This document shows positions 18,081 to 25,981 of a stretch of 42,658 bases of DNA, piece by piece. The notes beneath the pieces were generated by a model. It saw nothing but the letters and a program-made list of their open reading frames with translations, was not told where the DNA came from and ran no database searches. Both the position numbers and the translations under genes were made by a program. The DNA is from SAR11 cluster bacterium PRT-SC02. GTDB taxonomy: Bacteria > Pseudomonadota > Alphaproteobacteria > Pelagibacterales > Pelagibacteraceae. How positions within the stretch are numbered: position 1 is the stretch's first letter; each line of letters opens with the position of its first letter. The DNA is taken from assembly GCA_001321855.1 (NCBI GenBank), contig JPUP01000053.1:1-42658 (forward strand), written 5' to 3'.

Positions 18081-19003
18081 AAAAAATATTTATAATAACT
18101 TTTTTATTTTTTTTTAACTTTTGCTCAGTTCTTGGTGAAATTAATAATTCAATTATTTTAAAGGTAAATAATAATATAATAACAAAAATCGACTTAAATA
18201 ATGAAATTAAAGCAATTTTAATTTTACGAAATCAAGAATTCACTAGAGAAAATGTAATTAATAATCAAAAATTAGCTTACCAATCTTTAATAAGAAAAGT
18301 TATTAAAAAAGATGAGTTAAATAAATATGAAGTAAAAGATTATGATCAAGAAAGTTTCATTTCTTATTTGAATAATCTGTACACCAGTAGAAATTTATCA
18401 CAAGAAGAATTTAAAAGTTTATTAAAAAAAAATAACTTAAGTTTTGAAAAAATTTTGGATGATTTAAAAATTGAATTTAAATGGAATTCCCTTATTTACA
18501 ATTTATATAAAAATGAACTTAACCTAAACAAATTTGAAATAGAAAATGAAGTAACTAATCAAATAAAAAACTATTCAAAAATAAGAAAATATAAATTATC
18601 AGAAATTGAAGTTGGTCTTAGTGCAGACACTGATATCATACTTAAGTCAGCCTACAGGGAACTGAAACAAAATGGTTTTTTATCTGCCGTAAAAAAATTT
18701 AGTATATCTCCCTCGGCAGTACAAAATGGTTCTATAGGATGGGTCAATGAAAAACAAATGTTGCCTCAAATTCTAGAAGAAATTAGCAAAATGAATGTGG
18801 GCGATATTTCAAGACCTATACGAAGGTCTGACTCAATAACAATTTTCAGATTAGATGATATGCGATTAATTGAAAATAAAAATATAGATAGAGCAAAAAT
18901 AAAAGAGAAAGTAATTTCGGATTTAAAAAATCGAAAACTTGATTTTTTTTCTAGATCGCATTTTAATAAAATAAAAAGCACAAGTTTAATAAGAAAATTA
19001 TGA
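18077..19003 (+). CDS. SurA-like periplasmic peptidyl-prolyl isomerase/chaperone
   Basis: A 308-residue exported protein with a signal peptide (hydrophobic about 4-20). A SurA-N-like helical region follows (LKVNNNIITKIDLNNEI). A single parvulin rotamase domain spans about residues 175-275: RKYKLSEIEV, FSISPSAVQNGSIGWVNEKQ and VGDISRPIRRSDSITIFRL. Its place between lptD and pdxA is the usual surA position, and SurA helps LptD and other barrels fold. It overlaps lptD and pdxA by 4 bases each. Sequence is too divergent to exclude a generic PpiC-type protein. Confidence 0.85.
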   Translation: MKKIFIITFLFFFNFCSVLGEINNSIILKVNNNIITKIDLNNEIKAILILRNQEFTRENVINNQKLAYQSLIRKVIKKDELNKYEVKDYDQESFISYLNNLYTSRNLSQEEFKSLLKKNNLSFEKILDDLKIEFKWNSLIYNLYKNELNLNKFEIENEVTNQIKNYSKIRKYKLSEIEVGLSADTDIILKSAYRELKQNGFLSAVKKFSISPSAVQNGSIGWVNEKQMLPQILEEISKMNVGDISRPIRRSDSITIFRLDDMRLIENKNIDRAKIKEKVISDLKNRKLDFFSRSHFNKIKSTSLIRKL

Positions 19004-19959
19004 AAAAAAAAATATGTATAATTGCTGGAGAGCCTGAAAGTATAAATACTGAGATAATCGCAAAATCTTGGAAAAAACTAAGTAATAATTTGAAAAAAAA
19101 ATTTTTTGTTATTGGAAATTTAAATCTTATAAATGATCAATTTAATGGTATTGGAATAAAAATTAAAACTAATAAAATAAACAGCATTAGTGACAAATTT
19201 GATTATAAAAAAATTAACATTTTAAATGTAAATTTAAATTATAAAAAACCATTCAAAATAAATATAAAAAAAAAATCTAAATACATTAACAAATGTTTCC
19301 ATTTAGCTCATAATTTGTGTATGGAAAAAAAGCTTATTGGTTTTATAAACTGTTCAATTGATAAAAATATATTCAAAAACTATGATGGAGTCACAGAATT
19401 CTTGGCAAGAAAAAATAAATTAAATAATACTCAAAATATGCTTATTTATGGAAAAGAGTTTTCGGTCGTTCCAATTACCACACATCAAAACCTAAAAAAT
19501 GCTTTGAAAAAAGTTAACAAGCAACTTTTAATGAAAAAGATTTATTCATTAAGTGTTGATTATAAAAAACTTTTTGGAAAAAGACCCAAGATAGCTGTGC
19601 TTGGATTGAATCCGCATAATAGTGAATTTAGGCATTCCTCAGAAGAAAATCAAATTATCAAACCTTGCGTAAATAATTTAATTAAGAAAAAGATTAAAAT
19701 TTACGGGCCGTTTTCTTCAGATCAAATGTTTTTAAATAAAATGTATAATAAGTTTGATGTAATTGTAGGCATGTACCACGATCAAGTTTTGACACCATTA
19801 AAAATTATTTCTGGTTTTAATGCAATAAATATAACTTTAGGATTAAAATATATTCGAGTCTCACCTGATCATGGTACGGCAAAAAATCTAATAAAAAAGA
19901 ATTTGTCAAATTACAAAAGTTTACTTAATGCGATATTTTTTTTAAATTCAAAGTTATGA
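19000..19959 (+). CDS. pdxA: 4-hydroxythreonine-4-phosphate dehydrogenase
   Basis: An NAD-dependent step of pyridoxal 5'-phosphate synthesis in the DXP-dependent route. It has 319 residues. The metal-binding histidines lie in ITTHQNLKNAL, GLNPHNSEFRHSSEE and MYHDQVLTPLK. NITLGLKYIRVSPDHGTA is diagnostic. The N-terminal TPGDPxGIGPE motif is degraded to AGEPESINTEI. Position in lptD-surA-pdxA-rsmA is canonical, and the gene overlaps both neighbours by 4 bases. Assignment is firm; catalytic efficiency cannot be judged. Confidence 0.93.
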   Translation: MKKKICIIAGEPESINTEIIAKSWKKLSNNLKKKFFVIGNLNLINDQFNGIGIKIKTNKINSISDKFDYKKINILNVNLNYKKPFKINIKKKSKYINKCFHLAHNLCMEKKLIGFINCSIDKNIFKNYDGVTEFLARKNKLNNTQNMLIYGKEFSVVPITTHQNLKNALKKVNKQLLMKKIYSLSVDYKKLFGKRPKIAVLGLNPHNSEFRHSSEENQIIKPCVNNLIKKKIKIYGPFSSDQMFLNKMYNKFDVIVGMYHDQVLTPLKIISGFNAINITLGLKYIRVSPDHGTAKNLIKKNLSNYKSLLNAIFFLNSKL

Positions 19960-20762
19960 AGATTAGTTTTTTAAAACCAAAAAAATCTTTGGGTCAAAAT
20001 TTCCTTATTGATAATAATATATTAAAGAAAATTGTTACTACAACAAAAATAGAAAAAAGTAATATATTAGAAATTGGCGGAGGTGAAGGAGCTCTAACAA
20101 AATTTATATTAATGGAAAATCCAAAAAGTATAACTGTTATTGAAAAAGATAAATATCTTTATCACACTTTGTCTAAAAAATTTAATGATAAAAAAAATGT
20201 AAAAATACTTAAAGGTGACATTTTAAAATTTCGCTTTGATGATTACTTAAGTGAAAATTCAATAATTTTTGGTAATTTACCTTATAATATTTCAACCAAA
20301 ATCTTTACGAACCTGGTAACAAAAATTAGTTGGCCTCCTAAATATAAATCTTTAATTTTAATGTTTCAAAAAGAAGTTGGGGAAAAAATTATTGCAAAAT
20401 TTAAAACAAAAAATTATGGGAGACTATCACTTTTAAGTAATTTTAGATTAGACGTGCTAAATAAATTTATTGTTTCTAAAAATTGTTTTTTTCCTAAACC
20501 AAAAGTAGACTCGATGGTAATACATTTTAAACCAAAAAAAAATAATAAGTTTGAAATTAAAGAAATTAAAAATATTGAAAAAATAAGTAATATATTTTTT
20601 TCTAAAAGACGTAAGATGATAAATAAGTCTATGAATAAATTGTTTAATAACCCGGAGAAAATTTATAAAAGTATTAAAATATCGCCTTACAATAGGCCTT
20701 CAGATATAAACGATTATCAATTTTTTCAATTAATAGAGGCTTATGAAAAAGAGGGTAACTGA
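19956..20762 (+). CDS. rsmA: 16S rRNA adenine dimethyltransferase RsmA/KsgA
   Basis: Dimethylates two adjacent adenines (A1518/A1519 in E. coli numbering) in the 3' hairpin of 16S rRNA using SAM. It has 268 residues. PKKSLGQNFLIDNNILKKI is the family N-terminus, NILEIGGGEGALT the SAM-binding loop and GNLPYNIST the catalytic NLPY motif. FFSKRRKMINKSM and RPSDINDYQFFQL mark the C-terminal domain. It ends the lptF-to-rsmA operon. Its last 22 bases overlap the convergent gmk. Confidence 0.97.
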   Translation: MKISFLKPKKSLGQNFLIDNNILKKIVTTTKIEKSNILEIGGGEGALTKFILMENPKSITVIEKDKYLYHTLSKKFNDKKNVKILKGDILKFRFDDYLSENSIIFGNLPYNISTKIFTNLVTKISWPPKYKSLILMFQKEVGEKIIAKFKTKNYGRLSLLSNFRLDVLNKFIVSKNCFFPKPKVDSMVIHFKPKKNNKFEIKEIKNIEKISNIFFSKRRKMINKSMNKLFNNPEKIYKSIKISPYNRPSDINDYQFFQLIEAYEKEGN

Positions 20763-21337
20763 AATTTGTTTGAATAATTTTTAATTATTTTTTTTAATTG
20801 AGAGTAACAAATTTCTAAATCTTTATTCACCAAAACTACATCGTATTCTTTCCAATGAAGTTTATCTTCCTCGTATGCTTTGAGTCTTTTTGAAAGTGAT
20901 TTATCATTATCTTTATTTCTATTTATTAATCTTTTTTCTAATTCGTTTTTACTTGGTGGTAGTAAAAAGATTTTTAAAAATTTTAAATTTGAGAATTTCA
21001 CTAATTGCTGTGTACCTTGCCAATCGATATCAAATATTATATTTTTATTTTTTTCTAAGAGATCGTTTACAGCTTTTTTTGAGGTTCCATAATAATTATC
21101 GTATATTTTTGCATATTCGTAAAATTCATTATTATTAATTTTTTTTAAAAATTCTTCTTGAGAAATAAAATGATAATCTTTACCATTAATCTCATCGTTT
21201 CTAGGTTTTCTAGTTGTGTGAGATATTGAAATTTCAAAATTTTTGATTTCTTCTTTTATTTTTTTTGACAAACTTGTTTTACCTGCACCAGATGGAGAGG
21301 AGAGGATTAGTAAAACACACTCTTCCTTAATGCTCAT
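20741..21337 (-). CDS. gmk: Guanylate kinase
   Basis: Phosphorylates GMP to GDP, linking the guaB/guaA products to GTP. It has 198 residues. The P-loop is SSPSGAGKTSLS (residues 13-24), followed by the GMP-binding SHTTRKPRNDEINGKDYHFIS region. IIFDIDWQGTQQL and IFLLPPSKNELEKRL are conserved. It begins 6 bases after acpP, so it looks co-transcribed with fabD-fabG-acpP. In many Alphaproteobacteria fabF, mltG and a YicC-like gene lie between acpP and gmk; none is here. Confidence 0.97.
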   Translation of the reverse strand: MSIKEECVLLILSSPSGAGKTSLSKKIKEEIKNFEISISHTTRKPRNDEINGKDYHFISQEEFLKKINNNEFYEYAKIYDNYYGTSKKAVNDLLEKNKNIIFDIDWQGTQQLVKFSNLKFLKIFLLPPSKNELEKRLINRNKDNDKSLSKRLKAYEEDKLHWKEYDVVLVNKDLEICYSQLKKIIKNYSNKFQLPSFS

Positions 21338-21343
21338 TAAAAT

Positions 21344-21580
21344 TTATGAAGATTTGCTCTCAATAAACTTTATTGCGTCACCTACAGTAAGTATTTTTTC
21401 TGCTTCACTATCTGAAATCTCAGACCCAAACTCCTCTTCAAAAGCCATTACTAGCTCCACAGTGTCTAAACTGTCTGCTCCTAAATCGTCGATAAAACTT
21501 GCTTCATCTACAACTTTTTCAACTTCTACTCCAAGGTGGTCTGCAACTATTTTTTTTACTTTTGATCCTATTTCTGACAT
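21344..21580 (-). CDS. acpP: Acyl carrier protein
   Basis: A 78-residue acidic carrier of fatty-acyl intermediates. The 4'-phosphopantetheine attaches to S37 in [13 protein letters not shown], the universal motif. The [19 protein letters not shown] helix that contacts partner enzymes is intact. It is the third gene of fabD-fabG-acpP-gmk, 58 bp after fabG and 6 bp before gmk. Its codon composition is less AT-biased than its neighbours, as expected for a highly expressed gene. Confidence 0.98.
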   Translation of the reverse strand: MSEIGSKVKKIVADHLGVEVEKVVDEASFIDDLGADSLDTVELVMAFEEEFGSEISDSEAEKILTVGDAIKFIESKSS

Positions 21581-21638
21581 AAAAATAATCCTCTATTGAT
21601 TTAAATGTAATTTCTTATTAAAGAATTCATTGCAATTG

Positions 21639-22373
21639 TCAAGACATATACATACCACCATTAACATGTATAGTTTCTCCCTTGATATAATTAGATAAAT
21701 CTGATGCTAGAAATGCTGCACAATTAGATACGTCTTCACCAGATCCTAGATTTCCAGAGGGTATCCTATCAATTAATTTTTTTTTGAAGTCTTCATTAAT
21801 TTTATCAGTCATATCAGTTTGTATAAAACCTGGGGAAATACAATTAACATTAATTTTTTTTCTAGAATATTCCAAAGCTAAACTTTTTGAGAATGCTACA
21901 ATTCCAGCTTTTGATGCAGAATAATTTGCTTGACCAATGTTTCCAGTATGCCCAACAATGGAGGTTATATTAATTATTTTTCCTTTTTTTTGTTTAAGCA
22001 TTTTTTTTATAGAATATTTGCACATTAAAAAAGTAGATGTTAAATTTAAATCAATAACTTTTTTCCAGTCTTGTTCGGTTAATCTTAGAGAAATATTATC
22101 AGAATTAATACCAGCGTTATTAATTAAAATATCGAGACCGCCTAAAACCTCATGGCATTTCTCTATAAATTTTTCAATATTTGAATGTTGATCTAGTTTA
22201 AAATCAATTATTTTTATTTGAGAGAATTGTTTAGTTAATTGATCTAATTTTTCTTTTTTTGTTCCAGTAGCTAAAACTGTTGCATTTAAATCTAAAAATT
22301 TTTTAACCAAAGAGTTTCCAATTCCACCAGTGGCTCCAGTGATTAAAACTTTTTTATTTTGTAAGTTAAACAT
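21639..22373 (-). CDS. fabG: 3-oxoacyl-ACP reductase FabG
   Basis: The NADPH-dependent keto-reduction step of type II fatty-acid synthesis. The 244-residue length is exact for FabG. The dinucleotide loop is ITGATGGIGNSL, with DILINNAGIN, the catalytic S138 in INITSIVG, and Y151/K155 in ANYSASKAG. The C-terminal SNYIKGETIHVNGGMYM is typical. It overlaps the 3' end of fabD by 8 bases and precedes acpP, as in the canonical fab cluster. Confidence 0.97.
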   Translation of the reverse strand: MFNLQNKKVLITGATGGIGNSLVKKFLDLNATVLATGTKKEKLDQLTKQFSQIKIIDFKLDQHSNIEKFIEKCHEVLGGLDILINNAGINSDNISLRLTEQDWKKVIDLNLTSTFLMCKYSIKKMLKQKKGKIINITSIVGHTGNIGQANYSASKAGIVAFSKSLALEYSRKKINVNCISPGFIQTDMTDKINEDFKKKLIDRIPSGNLGSGEDVSNCAAFLASDLSNYIKGETIHVNGGMYMS

Positions 22374-23295
22374 TTATACTTTTAATATCACTAATTGAAT
22401 TTATACTAAAGTTTTTAGTATCCTTTGAAATCCTTCTCATAAGGCCTGTTAATACTTTTCCGGGTCCAATTTCCAAAAATTCGTTTACCCCATTTTCTAT
22501 CATATAGATAATACTCTCTCTCCATCTAACTCGTGAAAAAATTTGTTTAATAAGCAGTTTTTTAAATTCATCTGGAGAACTGCAAGATGTAGCATTTACA
22601 TTTACTATTATCTCTTTTTTTGGTTTTCTAAAAACGGTTTTGTTTATTTTGTCTTCCATTCTATCAGAAGCAGCTTTCATCAGTGAGCAGTGAAATGGAG
22701 CGCTCACTGGAAGCAATATATTTTTAATTTTGTTGTTTTGGCAGTATGATTGTAATTTATTTATCGAATTTATTTCCCCGCTTACAATAATTTGGCTATT
22801 GTTATTATCATTTGCTATTTCAATTATTTCTTTATCAGTTTTAATTTCTTTTAAAATTTTTTCTAACTCATTAACGGGAGTATTTATAATTGCTAGCATG
22901 GCGCCCTTTCCGACTGGGACGGCCTCTTGCATTGCTAAGCCTCTCTCGTAAACTAATTTAATCGTATCTGAAAATTTTAATGCTTCAGCACAAAGTAGGG
23001 CGCTATATTCACCTAATGAATGGCCTGCATGAAATTTTACTTTATTTAAATCATAATTAAATTCTTTTTTTAAAACCTCAAAAATTGAAAAGCTAGCAGT
23101 TAGAATTGCGGGTTGAGTATTTTTTGTAAGCTTTAAGTCTTCTTCAGGACCTTCTAAAATTATTTTACTTAAATTAAATTTCAGATTATCATCCGCTTCT
23201 TCAAAAATACTCTTTACAATCTTAAATTCATTATGAAATTCCTTAACCATCCCAACTGATTGAGAACCCTGACCTGGAAACAAAAGTGCTTTCAT
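22366..23295 (-). CDS. fabD: Malonyl-CoA:ACP transacylase
   Basis: Loads malonyl groups from CoA to ACP, using the malonyl-CoA made by the Acc enzyme. It has 309 residues. The N-terminal LLFPGQGSQSVGM and nucleophile S93 in AGHSLGEYSAL are present. The catalytic H202 lies in VSAPFHCSLM, and EIGPGKVLTGLMRR closes the domain. It is the first gene of the fab unit and is divergent from rpsF across 85 bp. Confidence 0.97.
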   Translation of the reverse strand: MKALLFPGQGSQSVGMVKEFHNEFKIVKSIFEEADDNLKFNLSKIILEGPEEDLKLTKNTQPAILTASFSIFEVLKKEFNYDLNKVKFHAGHSLGEYSALLCAEALKFSDTIKLVYERGLAMQEAVPVGKGAMLAIINTPVNELEKILKEIKTDKEIIEIANDNNNSQIIVSGEINSINKLQSYCQNNKIKNILLPVSAPFHCSLMKAASDRMEDKINKTVFRKPKKEIIVNVNATSCSSPDEFKKLLIKQIFSRVRWRESIIYMIENGVNEFLEIGPGKVLTGLMRRISKDTKNFSINSISDIKSINV

Positions 23296-23325
23296 TTATT
23301 ACTTTAATATACATATATTATCATG

Positions 23326-23354
23326 TTGAAAAGCTTATTTTATAATAGTATAAA
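23326..23354 (+). promoter_or_regulatory. Candidate sigma-70-type promoter for rpsF operon
   Basis: TTGAAA at 23326-23331 and TATAAA at 23349-23354 are separated by exactly 17 bases. The -10 ends 26 bases before the rpsF ATG, which gives a plausible short leader. It lies in the fabD/rpsF divergent gap. It is read by eye; AT-rich DNA yields many -10-like matches, so the call is moderate. Confidence 0.45.
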
Positions 23355-23380
23355 TCCGCCACGAAATAATTAAAAATTAT

Positions 23381-23710
23381 ATGAATTTTTACGAGCACAC
23401 TATTATTGCTAAACAAGATCTATCGCAAAATGATCTCAAAGCAGTTGAAGAAAAATACGCCAGTGTAATTAATGATAATGCTGGAAAAGTTCTTAAAGTA
23501 GAAAAATGGGGTATTTTAAATTTCGCTAGAAAAATTAAAAAGTACAATAAGGGTTTTTACATTCATTATAAGTTTGAAGGAACAAATGATACTATTAACA
23601 ATATTAAAAAGAATACTAAAGTCGATGGTTCTATATTAAGATTTTTAATTATTAAATATAAAAAGCTAGATTTGAATAAAGAGTACTTTAATAAAAATGA
23701 AAAGAAATAA
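23381..23710 (+). CDS. rpsF: 30S ribosomal protein S6
   Basis: A 109-residue small-subunit protein that pairs with S18 on the platform. MNFYEHTIIAKQDLSQ and the KWGILNFARKIKKYNKGFYIH region are typical of S6, as is the DGSILRFLIIKY strand. It leads the rpsF-rpsR-rplI-dnaB unit and overlaps rpsR by 14 bases. The family's long acidic tail is missing, so the protein is compact. Confidence 0.97.
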   Translation: MNFYEHTIIAKQDLSQNDLKAVEEKYASVINDNAGKVLKVEKWGILNFARKIKKYNKGFYIHYKFEGTNDTINNIKKNTKVDGSILRFLIIKYKKLDLNKEYFNKNEKK

Positions 23711-23969
23711 AAAAAAAATAAATAAAAGAAGTCAAAACCCACTTAATAAACTTAGTCTTTTTCAAAAGAATGATGTGCGATTTTCAAAAAAATGTCCTTT
23801 CTCTATAAAGGATGCTCCAATAATAGATTATAAAAATATAAAACTCTTAAGAAAATACGTAACAGAAAGTAATAAAATTTTATCATCAAGAATAACTGGA
23901 GTTTCTTTAGGAAAACAAAAAAAGCTAGCTAAAGAAATTAAAAAAGCTCAAATTTTAGGTTTATTATAA
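23697..23969 (+). CDS. rpsR: 30S ribosomal protein S18
   Basis: A 90-residue partner of S6. CPFSIKDAPIIDYKNIKLLRK and SRITGVSLGKQKKLAKEIK are the family signature, with the Lys/Arg-rich N-terminus. The ATG lies inside the 3' end of rpsF, and its stop overlaps the rplI start by 1 base (TAATG). Production is likely coupled to both neighbours. Confidence 0.97.
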   Translation: MKRNKKKINKRSQNPLNKLSLFQKNDVRFSKKCPFSIKDAPIIDYKNIKLLRKYVTESNKILSSRITGVSLGKQKKLAKEIKKAQILGLL

Positions 23970-24412
23970 TGCAAGTAATACTATTAGAAAATATTTCAAA
24001 ATTGGGAAAGATTGGCGATCAAGTAAATGTAAAAAATGGATTCGGAAGAAATTATTTATTAAAATTTAACAAAGCTTTAAGAGTAAATAAAGAAAACGTT
24101 GATTATGTAAATAAAAAGAAAGATGAGCTTACAAAAAAAAATAATGAATTAAAAAGAAAATTTAAAGAAATTGCATCAATAATAAATAATAAAAAAATTA
24201 ATTTCACCAAGGAAAGTAAAGATAATGGGGAATTATACGCCTCACTTAAACCTAGAGAGATAGCATCGCAGATTAATAAAAACTTTAAAACTGATGTTGC
24301 TCCTTCCCAGATTGTATTAAAGGAAGATCTTAATAAAATTGGATCGTTTAAAATTCAATTAGATCTTTTTTCTGAAGTATCTGCTAAATTAATTATTGAA
24401 ATAAATAAATAA
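23969..24412 (+). CDS. rplI: 50S ribosomal protein L9
   Basis: A 147-residue large-subunit protein with the N-terminal RNA-binding domain MQVILLENISKLGKIGDQV and VKNGFGRNYLL. A long Lys/Asn-rich helix spans about residues 40-75, and the C-terminal domain follows (SLKPREIASQINKNF). It directly precedes dnaB with an 85-bp gap that contains a DnaA-box-like site. Confidence 0.97.
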   Translation: MQVILLENISKLGKIGDQVNVKNGFGRNYLLKFNKALRVNKENVDYVNKKKDELTKKNNELKRKFKEIASIINNKKINFTKESKDNGELYASLKPREIASQINKNFKTDVAPSQIVLKEDLNKIGSFKIQLDLFSEVSAKLIIEINK

Positions 24413-24425
24413 TCTACAAAACAAC

Positions 24426-24434
24426 TTTTCCACA
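24426..24434 (+). other. DnaA-box-like 9-mer upstream of dnaB
   Basis: TTTTCCACA fits the relaxed DnaA-box consensus TTWTNCACA. It lies in the rplI-dnaB gap, 63 bases before the dnaB ATG. Only one copy was noticed, and no cluster of boxes was seen, so this is not an origin. DnaA-controlled dnaB expression is possible but unproven. Confidence 0.3.
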
Positions 24435-24497
24435 GGTTGAAAAAACAGTGTGTAACTTTTTTTACATGTCTGTCTAAATATCTATTATTATTTATTT

Positions 24498-25925
24498 ATG
24501 CAGCAAGTTGAAGTAAATCAAAAAAAAGATAACCATTCTAATATTCCTCACAACATAGAAGCGGAACAATCATTAATTGGATCTGTATTAGTAAACAATG
24601 AAATCTTAGATGAAATATCAAATATTGTAAATGCTAGCAAGTTTTATGATCCAGTGCATGTAAAAATTTTTGAGACAATTGAAAATTTGAATGCAAAAGG
24701 TATGATAGCTAATCCTATAACCTTAAAAAATTTTTTTGAAAATGATGGAGGTTTAAAAGATGTTGGTGGAGTTGAGTATTTGATAAAACTAACAAGATTC
24801 TCTTCATCAGTCAAACAAGCGGTGGATTACTCAAAAATTATTCATGAAAATTATATTAAAAGACAACTTATAAATATATCAGAGGAAATAAAATATGACT
24901 CTGTAAATGTTAAAGATGATAAAACCTCTGAAATAATTATAGAGGAGGCTGAAAAATCTCTTTTTGATTTGGCAGAAAGGGGTAATTTTTCCCAGACATT
25001 TATTAAATTCAATCAAGCATTAGATGAAACTATAAAAATGGCAACCCTGGCAGTTAAGAATGAAAAAGGTATTGTGGGGGTTCCAACTGGTCTAAGTGAT
25101 TTGGATGAAAAATTAGGTGGTCTTCATAAATCAGACTTAGTAATAATTGCGGGCAGACCATCTATGGGTAAAACTGCATTAGCGACAAACATAGCTTATT
25201 TTGCTGCAAAAAAAATTAAAGAATCCCAAGAAAAATCGTCAGTAGCTTTTTTTTCTCTTGAAATGTCTTCTGAGCAATTATCAACAAGAATTTTGTCAGA
25301 ACAAGCTAGAATAATATCAAACGATATTAGAAGAGGGAAAGCTACCTCTGAAGAGTTGGATAGGTATATTGAGACGTCAAGAGATATATATGATTTACCA
25401 CTTTATATAGATGAAACTCCAGCGATTACAATATCTACTTTAAGTAACAGAGCTAGACGTATAAAAAGACTTTTTGGATTAGACTTAGTTGTTGTTGATT
25501 ATATTCAATTAATGAGAGTTAAGAATAATCGTTATGATAATCGAGTACAAGAAATATCAGAAATAACTCAGGGCCTAAAGGCTTTGGCAAAGGAGTTAAA
25601 TGTACCTGTCTTGGCTTTATCTCAGCTCTCACGAGCTGTGGAGCAAAGAGATGAAAAAAAACCTCAATTAGCTGACTTAAGAGAGTCGGGTTCAATAGAG
25701 CAAGATGCTGACGTTGTGCTTTTTGTTTATAGGGATGAGTATTATCTGGAAAAAAAACAACCAAAATTAGGGTCGATTGAGCACGCAGAATGGCAATCCA
25801 AAATGAATGATGTTTCTGGATTAGCTGAAATAATAATAGGTAAACAACGTCACGGACCTACTGGAAATATACATGTTGAGTTTGAAGGTATGTATACAAA
25901 ATTTAAAGATTTGACAAAAAAATAA
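24498..25925 (+). CDS. dnaB: Replicative DNA helicase DnaB
   Basis: The hexameric replication-fork helicase, 475 residues. The N-terminal domain begins near NIPHNIEAEQSLIGSVL. The RecA-like domain has Walker A AGRPSMGKTALA, FSLEMSSEQL, Walker B region LDLVVVDYIQLM, and LALSQLSRAVEQRDEKKP. The arginine-finger segment DVVLFVYRDEYY and the KQRHGPTGNIHVEF tail complete it. No intein insertion was seen. It lies downstream of rpsF-rpsR-rplI, a common bacterial order. Confidence 0.98.
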   Translation: MQQVEVNQKKDNHSNIPHNIEAEQSLIGSVLVNNEILDEISNIVNASKFYDPVHVKIFETIENLNAKGMIANPITLKNFFENDGGLKDVGGVEYLIKLTRFSSSVKQAVDYSKIIHENYIKRQLINISEEIKYDSVNVKDDKTSEIIIEEAEKSLFDLAERGNFSQTFIKFNQALDETIKMATLAVKNEKGIVGVPTGLSDLDEKLGGLHKSDLVIIAGRPSMGKTALATNIAYFAAKKIKESQEKSSVAFFSLEMSSEQLSTRILSEQARIISNDIRRGKATSEELDRYIETSRDIYDLPLYIDETPAITISTLSNRARRIKRLFGLDLVVVDYIQLMRVKNNRYDNRVQEISEITQGLKALAKELNVPVLALSQLSRAVEQRDEKKPQLADLRESGSIEQDADVVLFVYRDEYYLEKKQPKLGSIEHAEWQSKMNDVSGLAEIIIGKQRHGPTGNIHVEFEGMYTKFKDLTKK

Positions 25926-25981
25926 TCAGTATATTGTTTTTAAGATATTATATATAAATGAGTTATATCTAATAAATTTAT

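Noticed and set aside
24413-24497. Calling this gap a replication origin because of the TTTTCCACA site.
   Set aside because: Only one box-like 9-mer was seen, with no cluster or origin-proximal genes such as dnaA or dnaN.
25926-25981. Possible terminator hairpin (AGATAT...ATATCT) after dnaB.
   Set aside because: The stem is short and pure AT except one pair, with a long loop and no T-run, so it would not be stable.
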